Shown here piece by piece: positions 50,410-58,857 of a DNA stretch of 64,000 bases (positions are counted from its first letter, which is position 1; each line of letters starts with the position of its first letter). The notes beneath the pieces were generated by a model, which worked only from the letters and a program-made list of their open reading frames with translations, made no database searches and was not told the origin of the DNA. The stretch is from CAVWTN01 sp963757945. Its GTDB lineage: Bacteria > Vulcanimicrobiota > Vulcanimicrobiia > Vulcanimicrobiales > Vulcanimicrobiaceae. The position numbers and the translations under genes are program-made. The stretch spans positions 806,001-870,000 of the forward strand of contig CAVWTN010000001.1 of NCBI GenBank assembly GCA_963757945.1, in the 5' to 3' direction.

Positions 50410-50432
50410 AGGGGGCGCAACCAGCGCCCCCT
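50410..50432. terminator. Perfect 9-bp GC hairpin before the NACHT gene
   Basis: AGGGGGCGC, loop AACCA, GCGCCCCCT: a perfect 9-bp stem. No T-run follows. It lies between the minus-strand remnant and the start region of the NACHT gene and could insulate the operon or be a remnant terminator. Confidence 0.4.
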
Positions 50433-50798
50433 GCTCGTCGAAGCCTCGCCGTGTCCTCCAGGCGCACGTTTGTTGGGAAGCCTAAAGGAACGCGCGCGTC
50501 AGCCCATGGGACGTCTTCACCGTACCGAGCAAACCCGCCGTACATCTACGCCGGCGGCCTAATAAGCGCGCCCGCTCCGGAACGGCCGAACGATCCGCCA
50601 CCACCGCAGGCTGCGAATTTCGACAGCCTAGTTCCAATAAGGCGCCAAGAGGGGACGGCAAAAAGCACTCCGTACCTCCACAGAGCAAGCAAGCGGGCCG
50701 TCTCATCCGCGGGAGCGATAACCGGCTCGCACACCTCGCGCGCCCATGACGAACGGACCCGCCACCAAACTTCAATTTCTGGCTTGGAGAGCAACACC

Positions 50799-53129
50799 GT
50801 GGACGACAAGCTCGAACTGCAGGAAGCAGCGCGCTCAATTTCCACAGACCGAAAATCCACGCTGCTTCGAGGTCTTAGCAGCACCGACTTCTCAGAGCAC
50901 TTTGTGGTTCCCCTATTTAAGAACCTTGGCTACGCATTCGAACCACCGATAGACGACGTTCTCATCGCCAAGAAGCGCAACGCGTTTGATCAGGACGAAG
51001 TGCATGCGATTCTCGTTTGCTCCCTCGCGCTAACCATGGCCGATAAGAGCATCGTCGAGAGTTCCATTAACCGCCTCCTAGCGGCTACTGATCAAATAGT
51101 TCGACGATACAAGCGCGCGAGTGTCGCCTGCACGATCGTCAGCTCACGATCCATTAACGAAAAGGCCGAAGAAGCATTTCGCTGCGCACTACATCTAAAC
51201 GTCACGTTCGTCGGCGCCCACGATTTGATGCACCTAATCGATCAGCACGCGCCGGAACTCTGGCTCCGAGAGAACGCTGGTGTCCATAGATACCTAAACA
51301 ACCTCCGCAGAGACCTCCTTGGCGACACAACGGTCCGGGCCCGAATCCCGCAAGACCTCCAAACGCCCGAATCTCTCTCAAACGCGACGACGAACGAACG
51401 ATACATAGAGCTAACAGCCTATAGAACAAGGATAACACCTCAAAAACGTCTCGGAAAGGTTGCCCTACGGGAAGATCTCGAGCGCCATGAAGCCTCCCAC
51501 CTATTTGAGCGCCATGAGCGATTGATAGTCTTGTCCGCAGATGCCGGCTTTGGGAAATCTACGGTCCTTCGACGTAGCGCTCTCCTGCTTGCCGAGCACG
51601 CATTAACGAGCACGCCTCGCGCCCGGATTCCGTTCCTCCTTCGCGCCGTGGATCTCGCCGACTCTCGGCCCTTGCTTGAATATGTCTCACGGCGCTATCG
51701 TGAGATGAGCCAAGGCGAAAGCGCCGAAACGCTTGACCCCAAGCGAATCGTCATCTTTATCGATGCGCTAGATGAAATCCGAACCTCCGACACGCGTTCA
51801 GACATCCTTAATCAGATTCTCTCTTTTAATCGCGAGTACCCTGAATCGCAGGTGATCCTATCGGCCCGCGATTACGCGTCGATTAAAGACCTTCCAGGCT
51901 ACAGGGAGCTTACTGAGTTCAAGATTCAGGCGATCGGACTGACAGAGGCAGCCAAGATCGTCAAACGCTCTCAACGTGCTAAGAATAATTGTGAGGCGCT
52001 CGTAGGCGATACATTGCGTCGCCTGCAGGAAATGCACGGAATAGAACTCAACCCGCTGCTAGTTTCCGTTTTCGCAGCAACGGCGGATGATCAACGACCC
52101 GATATCCCAGCAAACATAACAGAATTGTTCAAGAAGTTCACCGAGTTAATGCTCGGTCGGTGGGACGAAGCGAAGGGCTTTAATCAGCAATATCAGGCCC
52201 CCCTGAAGGACTTCGTTCTCTGTCATGTCGCGCATAAGATGCATTCGGCAGGAGCAAAGGAATGGCCGCTCGACGAATTCTCAGACGAGGTTTCTACGTT
52301 CCTCGAGCGTCGCGGCCTGCAAGCAGACATCCCGCAACTCCTAGATGAGGTCCTATTCAGATCTGGACTAATGCGCGTCTCTGGCGCGAACGTTGAATTT
52401 CGCCATTTACTCCTTCAAGAGTTCTTCGCCGGCCGAGCCATAGTCGACGGAGATGCCGTCGACCGCCTGCTTCCTGACGAATGGTGGAGAAATGCTCTAG
52501 TATTCTTTTTCGGCGAGAATCCTGGCCACGAGCCCTCACTGCGCCGAAGTCTACTCAATTTTGAAACCCGCAGCAGCGAAGAACTGTTCAACTGCGCTCT
52601 CACACTCGGCCTTGCACTTCAGGCTTGCTATCTTGTAGAACTGCCCCTAAGAAAGCTTGTATTTGAGCGTGTACTGAACGCCTTAACCCTTGGAAGAGAC
52701 TGGTTTATCTCCGGCGAGGGTGACGCCAGATACCCGCATCTTTCCCATGCCGCGTACTATTTCTCAGGGCGTGAAGCGGTGGCCCTAAGCATTGCATCCC
52801 AGTTTCTGGACGACGTGCCAGCTACGAGCGATGTTGGCTCGTTCTGGCAGATCATCACCTTGCTGGAGACGCATAACTACGACGCAGCGCTTCGCAGGCT
52901 TGAGCAGTTCCAGAGCCAGGTCTCCGAGCTCTGGTTTGCATTGGACGTTGCGGCATTCATCCATCTTGAGCTTCGACCAGGCCTTACGGACGCCGAGCAA
53001 GCTACGCTTAATCGCTGTCGAGCGAAAACCCTGGAGAGAACGAAGCCGAACGCTACAGCCATACTGCGTGAAGTCCAATTGCAACTGCAGGAATTTCGCG
53101 CATCCAAATTGCCGAGACCAGGCCGTTGA
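50799..53129 (+). CDS. NACHT NTPase with N-terminal REase-like domain (defence STAND protein)
   Basis: 776 residues from a GTG preceded at seven bases by GGAGAG; an open frame runs further upstream but is low-complexity. N-terminal 150 residues (FSEHFVVPLFKNLGYAFEPP; later ASVACTIVSSRSINEKAEEA, FVGAHDLMHLID) follow the layout of Mrr-like restriction endonuclease domains, though catalytic residues are not certain. NACHT core: Walker A ADAGFGKST (247-255, K253) and Walker B IVIFIDALDEI (D322, D325, E326). The C-terminal half is helical, probably a repeat-type sensor. STAND NTPases with nuclease effectors act as anti-phage sensors. The stop overlaps the PIN gene start (TTGA). Confidence 0.85.
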   Translation: MDDKLELQEAARSISTDRKSTLLRGLSSTDFSEHFVVPLFKNLGYAFEPPIDDVLIAKKRNAFDQDEVHAILVCSLALTMADKSIVESSINRLLAATDQIVRRYKRASVACTIVSSRSINEKAEEAFRCALHLNVTFVGAHDLMHLIDQHAPELWLRENAGVHRYLNNLRRDLLGDTTVRARIPQDLQTPESLSNATTNERYIELTAYRTRITPQKRLGKVALREDLERHEASHLFERHERLIVLSADAGFGKSTVLRRSALLLAEHALTSTPRARIPFLLRAVDLADSRPLLEYVSRRYREMSQGESAETLDPKRIVIFIDALDEIRTSDTRSDILNQILSFNREYPESQVILSARDYASIKDLPGYRELTEFKIQAIGLTEAAKIVKRSQRAKNNCEALVGDTLRRLQEMHGIELNPLLVSVFAATADDQRPDIPANITELFKKFTELMLGRWDEAKGFNQQYQAPLKDFVLCHVAHKMHSAGAKEWPLDEFSDEVSTFLERRGLQADIPQLLDEVLFRSGLMRVSGANVEFRHLLLQEFFAGRAIVDGDAVDRLLPDEWWRNALVFFFGENPGHEPSLRRSLLNFETRSSEELFNCALTLGLALQACYLVELPLRKLVFERVLNALTLGRDWFISGEGDARYPHLSHAAYYFSGREAVALSIASQFLDDVPATSDVGSFWQIITLLETHNYDAALRRLEQFQSQVSELWFALDVAAFIHLELRPGLTDAEQATLNRCRAKTLERTKPNATAILREVQLQLQEFRASKLPRPGR

Positions 53130-54070
53130 CGGGCGAGCCGACGACGGCGGCTCCAGTGGTACAGCAGACTCAAGAGGCGTTTTCTGAATATCTTCAGCCT
53201 AATGCAGAAAGGCTTGAGGAATTATTCACGCGCGGCATCGTCGCATTCGATACGAACGTGCTGCTTCTCGGTCTCAAGCTCTCACGGGCCTTTTACGATG
53301 CATTAATGGGCACACTTTGCTCGATCGGCAAGCAAGTTTGGCTTCCGCACCAGGTCGTTTTAGAATTCAGTCGGAATGCACGCCCAACCATCAACGAAAC
53401 TGAGCGTTCGGCACTTGCGATAAGAGATGAGCTGCTTCACGTCTTAGACAATCACACCCATCCGCGTGCTGACCTGGTACAGCTTCGTAGACATATTCAG
53501 ACCTTCTTTCAGGACCACTGCGTGCCAGACGGATTTAGTGCCGTGCAAGAAGACTTAGCCGAGCGATTCGACGCTATATCTGACTTCATGTCAGGCAGAT
53601 TCGGTGTCGCCTTTACCGAAGAGCAGCTGGCAAATATTCGCAAGGAGGGCTCTGCTCGTTATGCCGCTGAACGGCCGCCGGGCTTTAAGGATGCAAAAAA
53701 GCCGACAGCGGATCGTGCATACGGCGACCTAATACTTTGGAGACAGCTATTGGATCGAGCAAAGGCCACCGCCTTGCCGGCTATCTTTGTAACAGCCGAT
53801 TATAAGGAGGACTGGTGGTGGCGTGTGTCAGGGAAGACGCTCGGGCCTAGGCCAGAGCTCCGTTCGGAGTTCAAGGTGTTCGTCGGAGAGGAGTTCTATA
53901 TGTATTCTATCGACCAGTTTCTTCGTCATTCGTTTCGGCGGCACCACGGTCGGGCTTGCCCAAGCAGTCTATTGGCCGAACTCGGCAAGCACCGAACGCT
54001 TGAGGCATCGGAGAGCGCGCGGGCCACAGCGGAAGCTTTCAGCTCGAATGAGACCACGCGCTGCGCGTGA
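53126..54070 (+). CDS. PIN-like (DUF4935) nuclease, 3' end replaced by IS insertion
   Basis: Predicted PIN-fold ribonuclease with all acidic motifs: D42 in IVAFDTNVLLLG, Glu in VVLEFSRN, Asp in YGDLILWRQLL, and Asp in FVTADYKEDWWW. TTG start overlapping the NACHT stop (TTGA), so the pair is translationally coupled. The native frame ends at 54030, where the IS begins; the last 13 codons (AEAFSSNETTRCA) are IS sequence. Joining 54030 to 55757 restores a frame to TGA at 55884-55886, giving 344 residues. The PIN core is intact, so the shortened protein might still work. A second homologue lies at 56138. Confidence 0.82.
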   Translation: MTGEPTTAAPVVQQTQEAFSEYLQPNAERLEELFTRGIVAFDTNVLLLGLKLSRAFYDALMGTLCSIGKQVWLPHQVVLEFSRNARPTINETERSALAIRDELLHVLDNHTHPRADLVQLRRHIQTFFQDHCVPDGFSAVQEDLAERFDAISDFMSGRFGVAFTEEQLANIRKEGSARYAAERPPGFKDAKKPTADRAYGDLILWRQLLDRAKATALPAIFVTADYKEDWWWRVSGKTLGPRPELRSEFKVFVGEEFYMYSIDQFLRHSFRRHHGRACPSSLLAELGKHRTLEASESARATAEAFSSNETTRCA

Positions 54071-54114
54071 TTTAGTGTGCGGCGCCTTGAGTTTAGTGGC
54101 GCTTGATTCGATTG

Positions 54115-55281
54115 TCAAGCGCTGAGTTCAAGTGGCTTGATCGTTGCTGCAATCTCCGCTGAGTTGCTGTAGTCGCGAGACTGGATCTGCGACGGTTGTG
54201 GCGTGTCGCTTGCGGTTTCTTTGGGGCGATTGATGTATGATGCGGTTGGAAGTTGCGGAACTCTCGGAGCGCCGCGAACGAATCGCTCGGGATGCTTGGC
54301 ATACGCCGCGTCCAGCACGACCTGGCGCTGCCGTAGGATCGCGCCTGCGCGGCCATGATGGACGTCTGACGGCGATACGAGCGCGAGCGAGCTGTGGCGA
54401 TGCTGCGTGTTGTACCACTGCACGAAGGTGCGGCAGAAGACGCGCGCCTCAGCGAGATTAGCAAACGTCTTTGGGAATTCCGGCTGATACTTGACGGTCT
54501 TGAACAGCGACTCGATGTGCGGGTTATCATCGCTGACGTGAGGCCGAGAATGACTCTTGGTCACGCCTAGATCGGCAAGGAGGAAGGCGACGGGTTTCGA
54601 GGCCATCGAGCTGCCGTTATCAGAATGCACCGTCAGCTTTGCCGGGTCGACGCCTTCCTTGCGGATCGTTTCCGACAGCAGAATGCGAGCCAGCTCGGAG
54701 CTTTCGCGATCGGCGACCATCCAACCCACGACGAAGCGGCTGTAGATATCGACGATCACGTAGAGATAGAAATAGCTCCATTTCCGCGGCCCGTGCAGCT
54801 TGGTGATGTCCCAGGCAAACACCTGACGCGGCGCCGTCGCGCAGAGCTCAGGCTTTACGCGTGCAGGCCGCGTTGCCTGATCGCGCCGTTCGCCGACCTC
54901 GCCGACGCTGTGGAGAACCCGATACATCGTCGCCATCGAGCAGGGATAGGTCCCCTCGTCCATGAGCGTCGCGTGGATGTGCGGTACGCTGCGATCTACG
55001 AAGCGCGGCTGATGAATCGCATCCAAGACGATCTGACGTTCCTCCATGCTCAGCGCCAACGATGACGGACGGCGCGTGCGGGTATCGCTGCGTTCGCTTC
55101 GCGTGAGTTGCCGTATTTGATACCGCCGCTGTTGCCGCGAGGGCCGCGAGGAAGGGTTCACTCGTTCAGGCGGATCCTCGAGCGCTGGAGGCTCAAGCAC
55201 GTGACGACGCCGAAAGCTCGCTCGCGCGTGCCCAACGTGCCGGCAAGCTTCGCGTTCGCCAAGCTCGGCCGCGAGATCCAT
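54115..55281 (-). CDS. IS3-family transposase OrfB (DDE integrase core), copy 1
   Basis: 388 residues. N-terminal HTH_21-like region (LSMEERQIVLDAIHQPRFVD), then the rve catalytic core with D in VFAWDITKLHGPRKWSYFYL, D in LTVHSDNGSSMASKP and E in DDNPHIESLFKTVKYQ (E35 spacing), followed by WYNTQHRHSSL. The ATG overlaps the OrfA stop (TAATG), so it could be made by reinitiation rather than the -1 frameshift usual in IS3 elements. Complete. Confidence 0.93.
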   Translation of the reverse strand: MDLAAELGEREACRHVGHARASFRRRHVLEPPALEDPPERVNPSSRPSRQQRRYQIRQLTRSERSDTRTRRPSSLALSMEERQIVLDAIHQPRFVDRSVPHIHATLMDEGTYPCSMATMYRVLHSVGEVGERRDQATRPARVKPELCATAPRQVFAWDITKLHGPRKWSYFYLYVIVDIYSRFVVGWMVADRESSELARILLSETIRKEGVDPAKLTVHSDNGSSMASKPVAFLLADLGVTKSHSRPHVSDDNPHIESLFKTVKYQPEFPKTFANLAEARVFCRTFVQWYNTQHRHSSLALVSPSDVHHGRAGAILRQRQVVLDAAYAKHPERFVRGAPRVPQLPTASYINRPKETASDTPQPSQIQSRDYSNSAEIAATIKPLELSA

Positions 55282-55682
55282 TACGATTTTCTCGACGGCG
55301 GCAAGTCCGTCTGTTCCGCGCTCTCGCCGACTACGGACCGCAAGAGCGCGTATGCTTTTCCCTGGATGTCAATCACCCGTTCAGCCTTGGCCAGGCGCTC
55401 CGCCAAGGTGGCGTTCTCCTTGCGCAGGCGCGTGTTCTCCACGCCTTGCGGATCGGGCTTACGCCCCCGCTTGGCGTCGAGCGGCGCTCCGGCGGCGCGC
55501 TGCTTACGCCAGTGGAAGAGATGCGATGAGTAGATGCGCTCCCGGCGGCAGATCGCCGCTCGCTCGATCGCCGAGGCGCGGTCGTACTCCTCGAGAATGC
55601 GGGCCTTCTCGGCCGCAGAAAACCGCCGGCGCGCTGCCTTGGCGGGAACCTCCGGGTCCGGAGATTCGTGGTTCCTTTGCAT
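55281..55682 (-). CDS. IS3-family transposase OrfA (HTH), copy 1
   Basis: 133 residues. N-terminal transposase_8-type helix-turn-helix (FSAAEKARILEEYDRASAIE; RERIYSSHLFHWRKQR), and a C-terminal leucine-zipper-like coiled coil (ENTRLRKENATLAERLAKAE) for multimerisation with OrfB. Complete, and its translation is the same as in the second copy. Confidence 0.9.
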   Translation of the reverse strand: MQRNHESPDPEVPAKAARRRFSAAEKARILEEYDRASAIERAAICRRERIYSSHLFHWRKQRAAGAPLDAKRGRKPDPQGVENTRLRKENATLAERLAKAERVIDIQGKAYALLRSVVGESAEQTDLPPSRKS

Positions 55683-55756
55683 GCGTGAGACCTTTCACGC
55701 CCTCACTAATTATGTCCGTTCGGATGGCCTCACGCGAAACTGAAACAGAGGGCAGC

Positions 55757-55886
55757 TCGAGACGCCACTATTGAAACGTCCCCCGCTATTCAAAGCAGCG
55801 GTCCTCTTTCAGACGTACCTGTCGAAAAGTACTTTCGAAGCCTCTTCTCAAGGGGATTCCAGCCGGAGCCTTCGATTGAAGAGTGA
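55757..55886 (+). pseudogene. Severed 3' end of the first PIN-like gene
   Basis: Once the IS and one CAGC duplicate are removed, this stretch continues the PIN frame as RDATIETSPAIQSSGPLSDV, PVEKYFRSLFSRGFQPEPSIEE and stop. Immediately in place it has no start codon. The following 55887-56137 shows no gene and separates it from the second PIN-like gene. Confidence 0.85.
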
Positions 55887-56137
55887 GGTACTTGGCTTAC
55901 CGTCAACGGCTAGCCATTCTGCAGCTTATCCGTCGCAAAGAAGCTCGGGCCGCATCCGCATCTGGCACTCGGAGTGGCGTTCAGGACAACCTATGGCTAC
56001 GGCGGAAACGAGGGCGGCATGAGATATTCTCTTAACGACAAAGGCTCGAGGGACGATGTTCAGCAGACGCGCATTATGGTGATTGCCTGTTCTGCGTTTG
56101 TGCATTATCTACGGGCCAGCTTGAGTCAGACGCGGGA

Positions 56138-57259
56138 TTGCATAGTTCAGTGAAAGCCCAATATCCCGAATACGAAAAGCCCGAAGCGACGACGTTAGAG
56201 GATATTTGGGCTCGTGGCCTTGTCGTATTGGACACGAATATCTTACTCCGCCTCTATGAGTCTTCCGAGGCGACGGCTACGGCAATCTTCGCAGCTTTAG
56301 AGGGATTGAAGCGTTCCCGTCGCCTTTGGATACCATTCAAAGTACTTGATGAGTATTATCGCACGCGGGAGAGGACGTTTGATGAGATAGAGAGTCGCGC
56401 TCATGAGCTTGGTAGAGCGGTCCGGGAGTCTCTCGAGCCCTTGATAGAAAAGTTGGAGAACATGCGACACCCAGCGCTGCAAGACCGCGTCGTTGCGGAA
56501 ATTAGGGGAGCACTCGCTAAAGTCACAAACATTACCACTGGTAGTGAGAGGCCCGACGTGCGTGGCCGCATTGATGCGGTAACGAACTCGCTTGATAGGC
56601 TATTTGATGACAATATCGGAAACGGTTTCAGCGAGAAGCGGATTGCGGAAATCTGCGATACCGGTGAGCGACGCTATAAGCAGCGTATTCCCCCCGGCTT
56701 TGAAGACTCGGCGAAGCGCGCCCCTGACAAGTATGGTGACTTAATCATCTGGATGGAGATTCTTGATAAGGCGAAGACATCGGCGTTGCCGATGCTTTTT
56801 GTTACAGAAGATACTAAAGCCGACTGGTGGTTAAGGACCTCCTCGGGCGGCGGGAATGTGGGTCGCATAGTTGGCCCAGAGCCGATGTTATTGCGCGAGT
56901 TTCACACTACTACTGGCCAATGGATATGGATCTATAGCCTATCAGATTTTCTTGAGCAGAGCCGGACGAAGCTGCAGATCGAAAATGCAACGCCAGAGGC
57001 GGTGTCAGAGATCCGAACGGCGGAGGAGATGCAAAGAGCGCGTGTGGCTAGGGAGTGGCAGTCGCTGGAGTCACTGTTGGCTGGGCAGAAGGAGTTGACG
57101 CGTTCGGCAAGGGCACGGCGACTTCAGGATATCTTGAGCGAGTATGCTCTCGGAAACTTTGGGATCAAGATTCCGGAGCCGGAGGTCGAGTTACGTGCAG
57201 GAGTTCTTAGATCTCGGGAATCCGAGCTAAGCGATGGCGTTCCGGAGCCGGGGACGTAG
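56138..57259 (+). CDS. Second PIN-like (DUF4935) nuclease
   Basis: 373 residues, homologous to the first PIN gene along its length (shared PPGF, YGDLI-W, LDKAKTSALP, FVTEDTKADWW). Acidic residues: D32 in LVVLDTNILLRLYE, Glu in VLDEYYRTRERTF, Asp in YGDLIIWMEI, and Asp in FVTEDTKADW. TTG start (GTG four codons later is possible). A C-terminal helical extension (RTAEEMQRARVAREWQSLES) is longer than in the first. Low GC. It could be a paralogue or part of another system; no second gene is tightly coupled. Confidence 0.78.
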   Translation: MHSSVKAQYPEYEKPEATTLEDIWARGLVVLDTNILLRLYESSEATATAIFAALEGLKRSRRLWIPFKVLDEYYRTRERTFDEIESRAHELGRAVRESLEPLIEKLENMRHPALQDRVVAEIRGALAKVTNITTGSERPDVRGRIDAVTNSLDRLFDDNIGNGFSEKRIAEICDTGERRYKQRIPPGFEDSAKRAPDKYGDLIIWMEILDKAKTSALPMLFVTEDTKADWWLRTSSGGGNVGRIVGPEPMLLREFHTTTGQWIWIYSLSDFLEQSRTKLQIENATPEAVSEIRTAEEMQRARVAREWQSLESLLAGQKELTRSARARRLQDILSEYALGNFGIKIPEPEVELRAGVLRSRESELSDGVPEPGT

Positions 57260-57374
57260 CGACAGATCGTCGCGGCCTTCATTCACCCACTTCCTCTCAA
57301 GAAGTAGCCAATGCAGACGTTCTCCGGGTTTCGCGGGTGCGGAACCAGCGCATGCTCCGACAACGCTAGACCTT

Positions 57375-57584
57375 CTATGAGTTTCCGCCGGGCCTCCGAA
57401 AGCGCAATTGAATCTGCGTCTTTGTCAAAATTTGCATGCCGACCAGTCGCACGTATGGGCTGAAACGTAACACCGCGGTATCGGCCTCCAGCGCGGGCGC
57501 CAGGAGGCCCCTCTGGCCGCCAAGGAAGACCTCGGAGTCGTCCGATCGTCCGATCACGCTTCCACGCCCTCTTCTTCTCGCCAA
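57375..57584 (-). pseudogene. Integrase-start-like remnant within repeat sequences
   Basis: The frame contains GRSDDSEVFLGGQRGLLAPA, very close to RSDGSQVIPDGQRGLLAPA of the fragment at 25 kb, then an unrelated tail. It has no catalytic domain. The 57260-57553 interval otherwise shows no gene. Confidence 0.4.
57496..57546. repeat. 51-bp dispersed repeat, copy B
   Basis: Partner of 25110-25160, about 43 of 51 positions identical, same orientation. It overlaps the integrase-start-like remnant. Confidence 0.75.
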
Positions 57585-58381
57585 AATCGCAGATCCTTGC
57601 GCGCCTGAGATGGGGATGCTCTCAGGCGCGATACGCGGTAGCGCGGTAGCAAAGTACGAATGGGACCGAGCACGGCTCCCGCCCTTCCCTTACTGCTACT
57701 GCGATCCGCTACTGCGATCCGCGTTGATCGGTCGTCGAACCGCGGGCGGCGGGATCCGCCGTTGTCGGCTACCACAGGTAACAAATCGGGGTCGCGTTTT
57801 GCGGCGGCACGCGTTCGGCTTAGGACAGCTGCGAATGGTTGAGCTGCATTGCCGCTCAGATTCAGCGGCAGGGAGAGCGTCGACAGCAGTCTGGTTTCCA
57901 GCTCCCAGGGATTCTCGACCGCAGCGAAAGCGATGTGAGCATGCGCAGCCAGCCAAGAATCCAGCACGATTTCGCCGGGGTTTGTGAACGTGTGGCGGCG
58001 GCCGCTACCAACGCGACGCAGGCGGATTCCAAGCTTGTCGGCGAGGAGACAACCCAGAGTAAGCCGCAACGTCGAGCCCTCCGAGTTGCCTGTCAAGTGA
58101 TCACGAAGGCGGTCTCTCACAGTGCGTGTGCTCGCCTTCGCAGTCGTTGCCTTCTTCGGCGCGATACCGATGTACAGCAGCACTTGGTTGAGGGCGTTCC
58201 GATGGCAATCGGCTATTGGAACGCCTGGAGGGACCTCGTCGAAATACCAAGCATAGATGCCCGCCAATTTCGGAACGCAAGCAAAGCCTTTGAGGATTTC
58301 AGCAGCACTCCACAGCCGCGCAGGTCGCAGCAGCAGCTCAATTGCTGCCTCATCGGTCGAGGCGTTCACGGTCGCGTCCAT
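57554..58381 (-). CDS. GIY-YIG family endonuclease
   Basis: 275 residues. GIY-YIG core: AGIYAWYFDEVPPGVP (G41-I42-Y43), LLYIGIAPKK, RTVRDRLRDHL with the catalytic Arg, ENPWELETRLL with the metal-binding Glu, and LSLPLNLSGN. The family usually ends near AAAKRDP; the final 60 residues (RASPSQARKDLRFWREEEG) run into repeat sequence and are probably a readthrough tail. Start: internal ATG with AAGGA upstream; the preceding gene stops two bases before it. Possible roles are restriction, mobile element homing or repair. Confidence 0.78.
   Translation of the reverse strand: MDATVNASTDEAAIELLLRPARLWSAAEILKGFACVPKLAGIYAWYFDEVPPGVPIADCHRNALNQVLLYIGIAPKKATTAKASTRTVRDRLRDHLTGNSEGSTLRLTLGCLLADKLGIRLRRVGSGRRHTFTNPGEIVLDSWLAAHAHIAFAAVENPWELETRLLSTLSLPLNLSGNAAQPFAAVLSRTRAAAKRDPDLLPVVADNGGSRRPRFDDRSTRIAVADRSSSKGRAGAVLGPIRTLLPRYRVSRLRASPSQARKDLRFWREEEGVEA
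57580..57617. repeat. 38-bp dispersed repeat, copy B
   Basis: Partner of 27749-27786 (36 of 38 positions). Here it encodes the last residues of the GIY-YIG reading frame, which suggests that frame has been extended by the repeat. Confidence 0.8.
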
Positions 58382-58383
58382 AT

Positions 58384-58770
58384 CTACGATTGTCCTTCTT
58401 CGCTCGCAGTATAAGCCAATTCCCGACAATTGACTCCCGGAATGATGTGCTGTGCACCATTCAACGCGGCGACCCTCCCCGGCGTCTCAAAAAACCACCC
58501 GCTATTATCGAGCGGAAACCGAACGAAGTCGCCAGGCTTCGCCTCGTCTCTGCCGGGAGAATCGTGGATTTCCTTTGCAGGTCGACATCGTGGGCGGCGG
58601 CAGTTCCAAGCCTCCACGGTGTAACCGCGGGTTCCCAGCGGCGAGATTCCCTCGGCCGAGCGCCACGCGCCGAAGGAAACGCTTTCGAGCTTGCAGATTC
58701 GCCTCCCGTTAAGCCCGCCGGACGCGCTTGACGTTGATGGTCCTTCCGCCGCATCGCAACGGGATCGCAA
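58384..58770 (-). CDS. Hypothetical protein upstream of the GIY-YIG nuclease
   Basis: Up to 128 residues; the C-terminal half looks protein-like (KPGDFVRFPLDNSGWFFETP, NGAQHIIPGVNCRELAYTAS), with a Cys/Arg-rich segment before it (AWNCRRPRCRPAKE). Its stop lies two bases before the GIY-YIG start, suggesting one transcript. No family recognised. The exact start is uncertain and the N-terminal 30 residues are low-complexity. Confidence 0.4.
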   Translation of the reverse strand: MRSRCDAAEGPSTSSASGGLNGRRICKLESVSFGAWRSAEGISPLGTRGYTVEAWNCRRPRCRPAKEIHDSPGRDEAKPGDFVRFPLDNSGWFFETPGRVAALNGAQHIIPGVNCRELAYTASEEGQS

Positions 58771-58857
58771 GCCAACGGAAGCCGAAGCGCCGGCGCTCCG
58801 CTAGATGCGCAGGGCCGCGGCGGGTCGCGCGGCGCGCATCTTAGAAATCCTGATGCA

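Larger units (their letters stand above)
54031..55752 (-). mobile_element. IS3-family insertion sequence, copy 1 (1,722 bp)
   Basis: Boundaries come from comparison with the second copy and from target duplications: CAGC at 54027-54030 and 55753-55756. Imperfect terminal inverted repeats share TTTCAG, TCG and TGAG-CCA segments. It encodes OrfA and OrfB on the minus strand. The 4-bp duplication and DDE transposase fit the IS407 group of IS3. No difference from copy 2 was noticed by eye; all reading frames match, implying recent movement. Confidence 0.93.

Noticed and set aside
57554..57740. C-terminal 60 residues of the GIY-YIG ORF as a functional domain
   Set aside because: The family normally ends earlier, and this tail includes the 38-bp dispersed repeat; it is probably readthrough into unrelated DNA.
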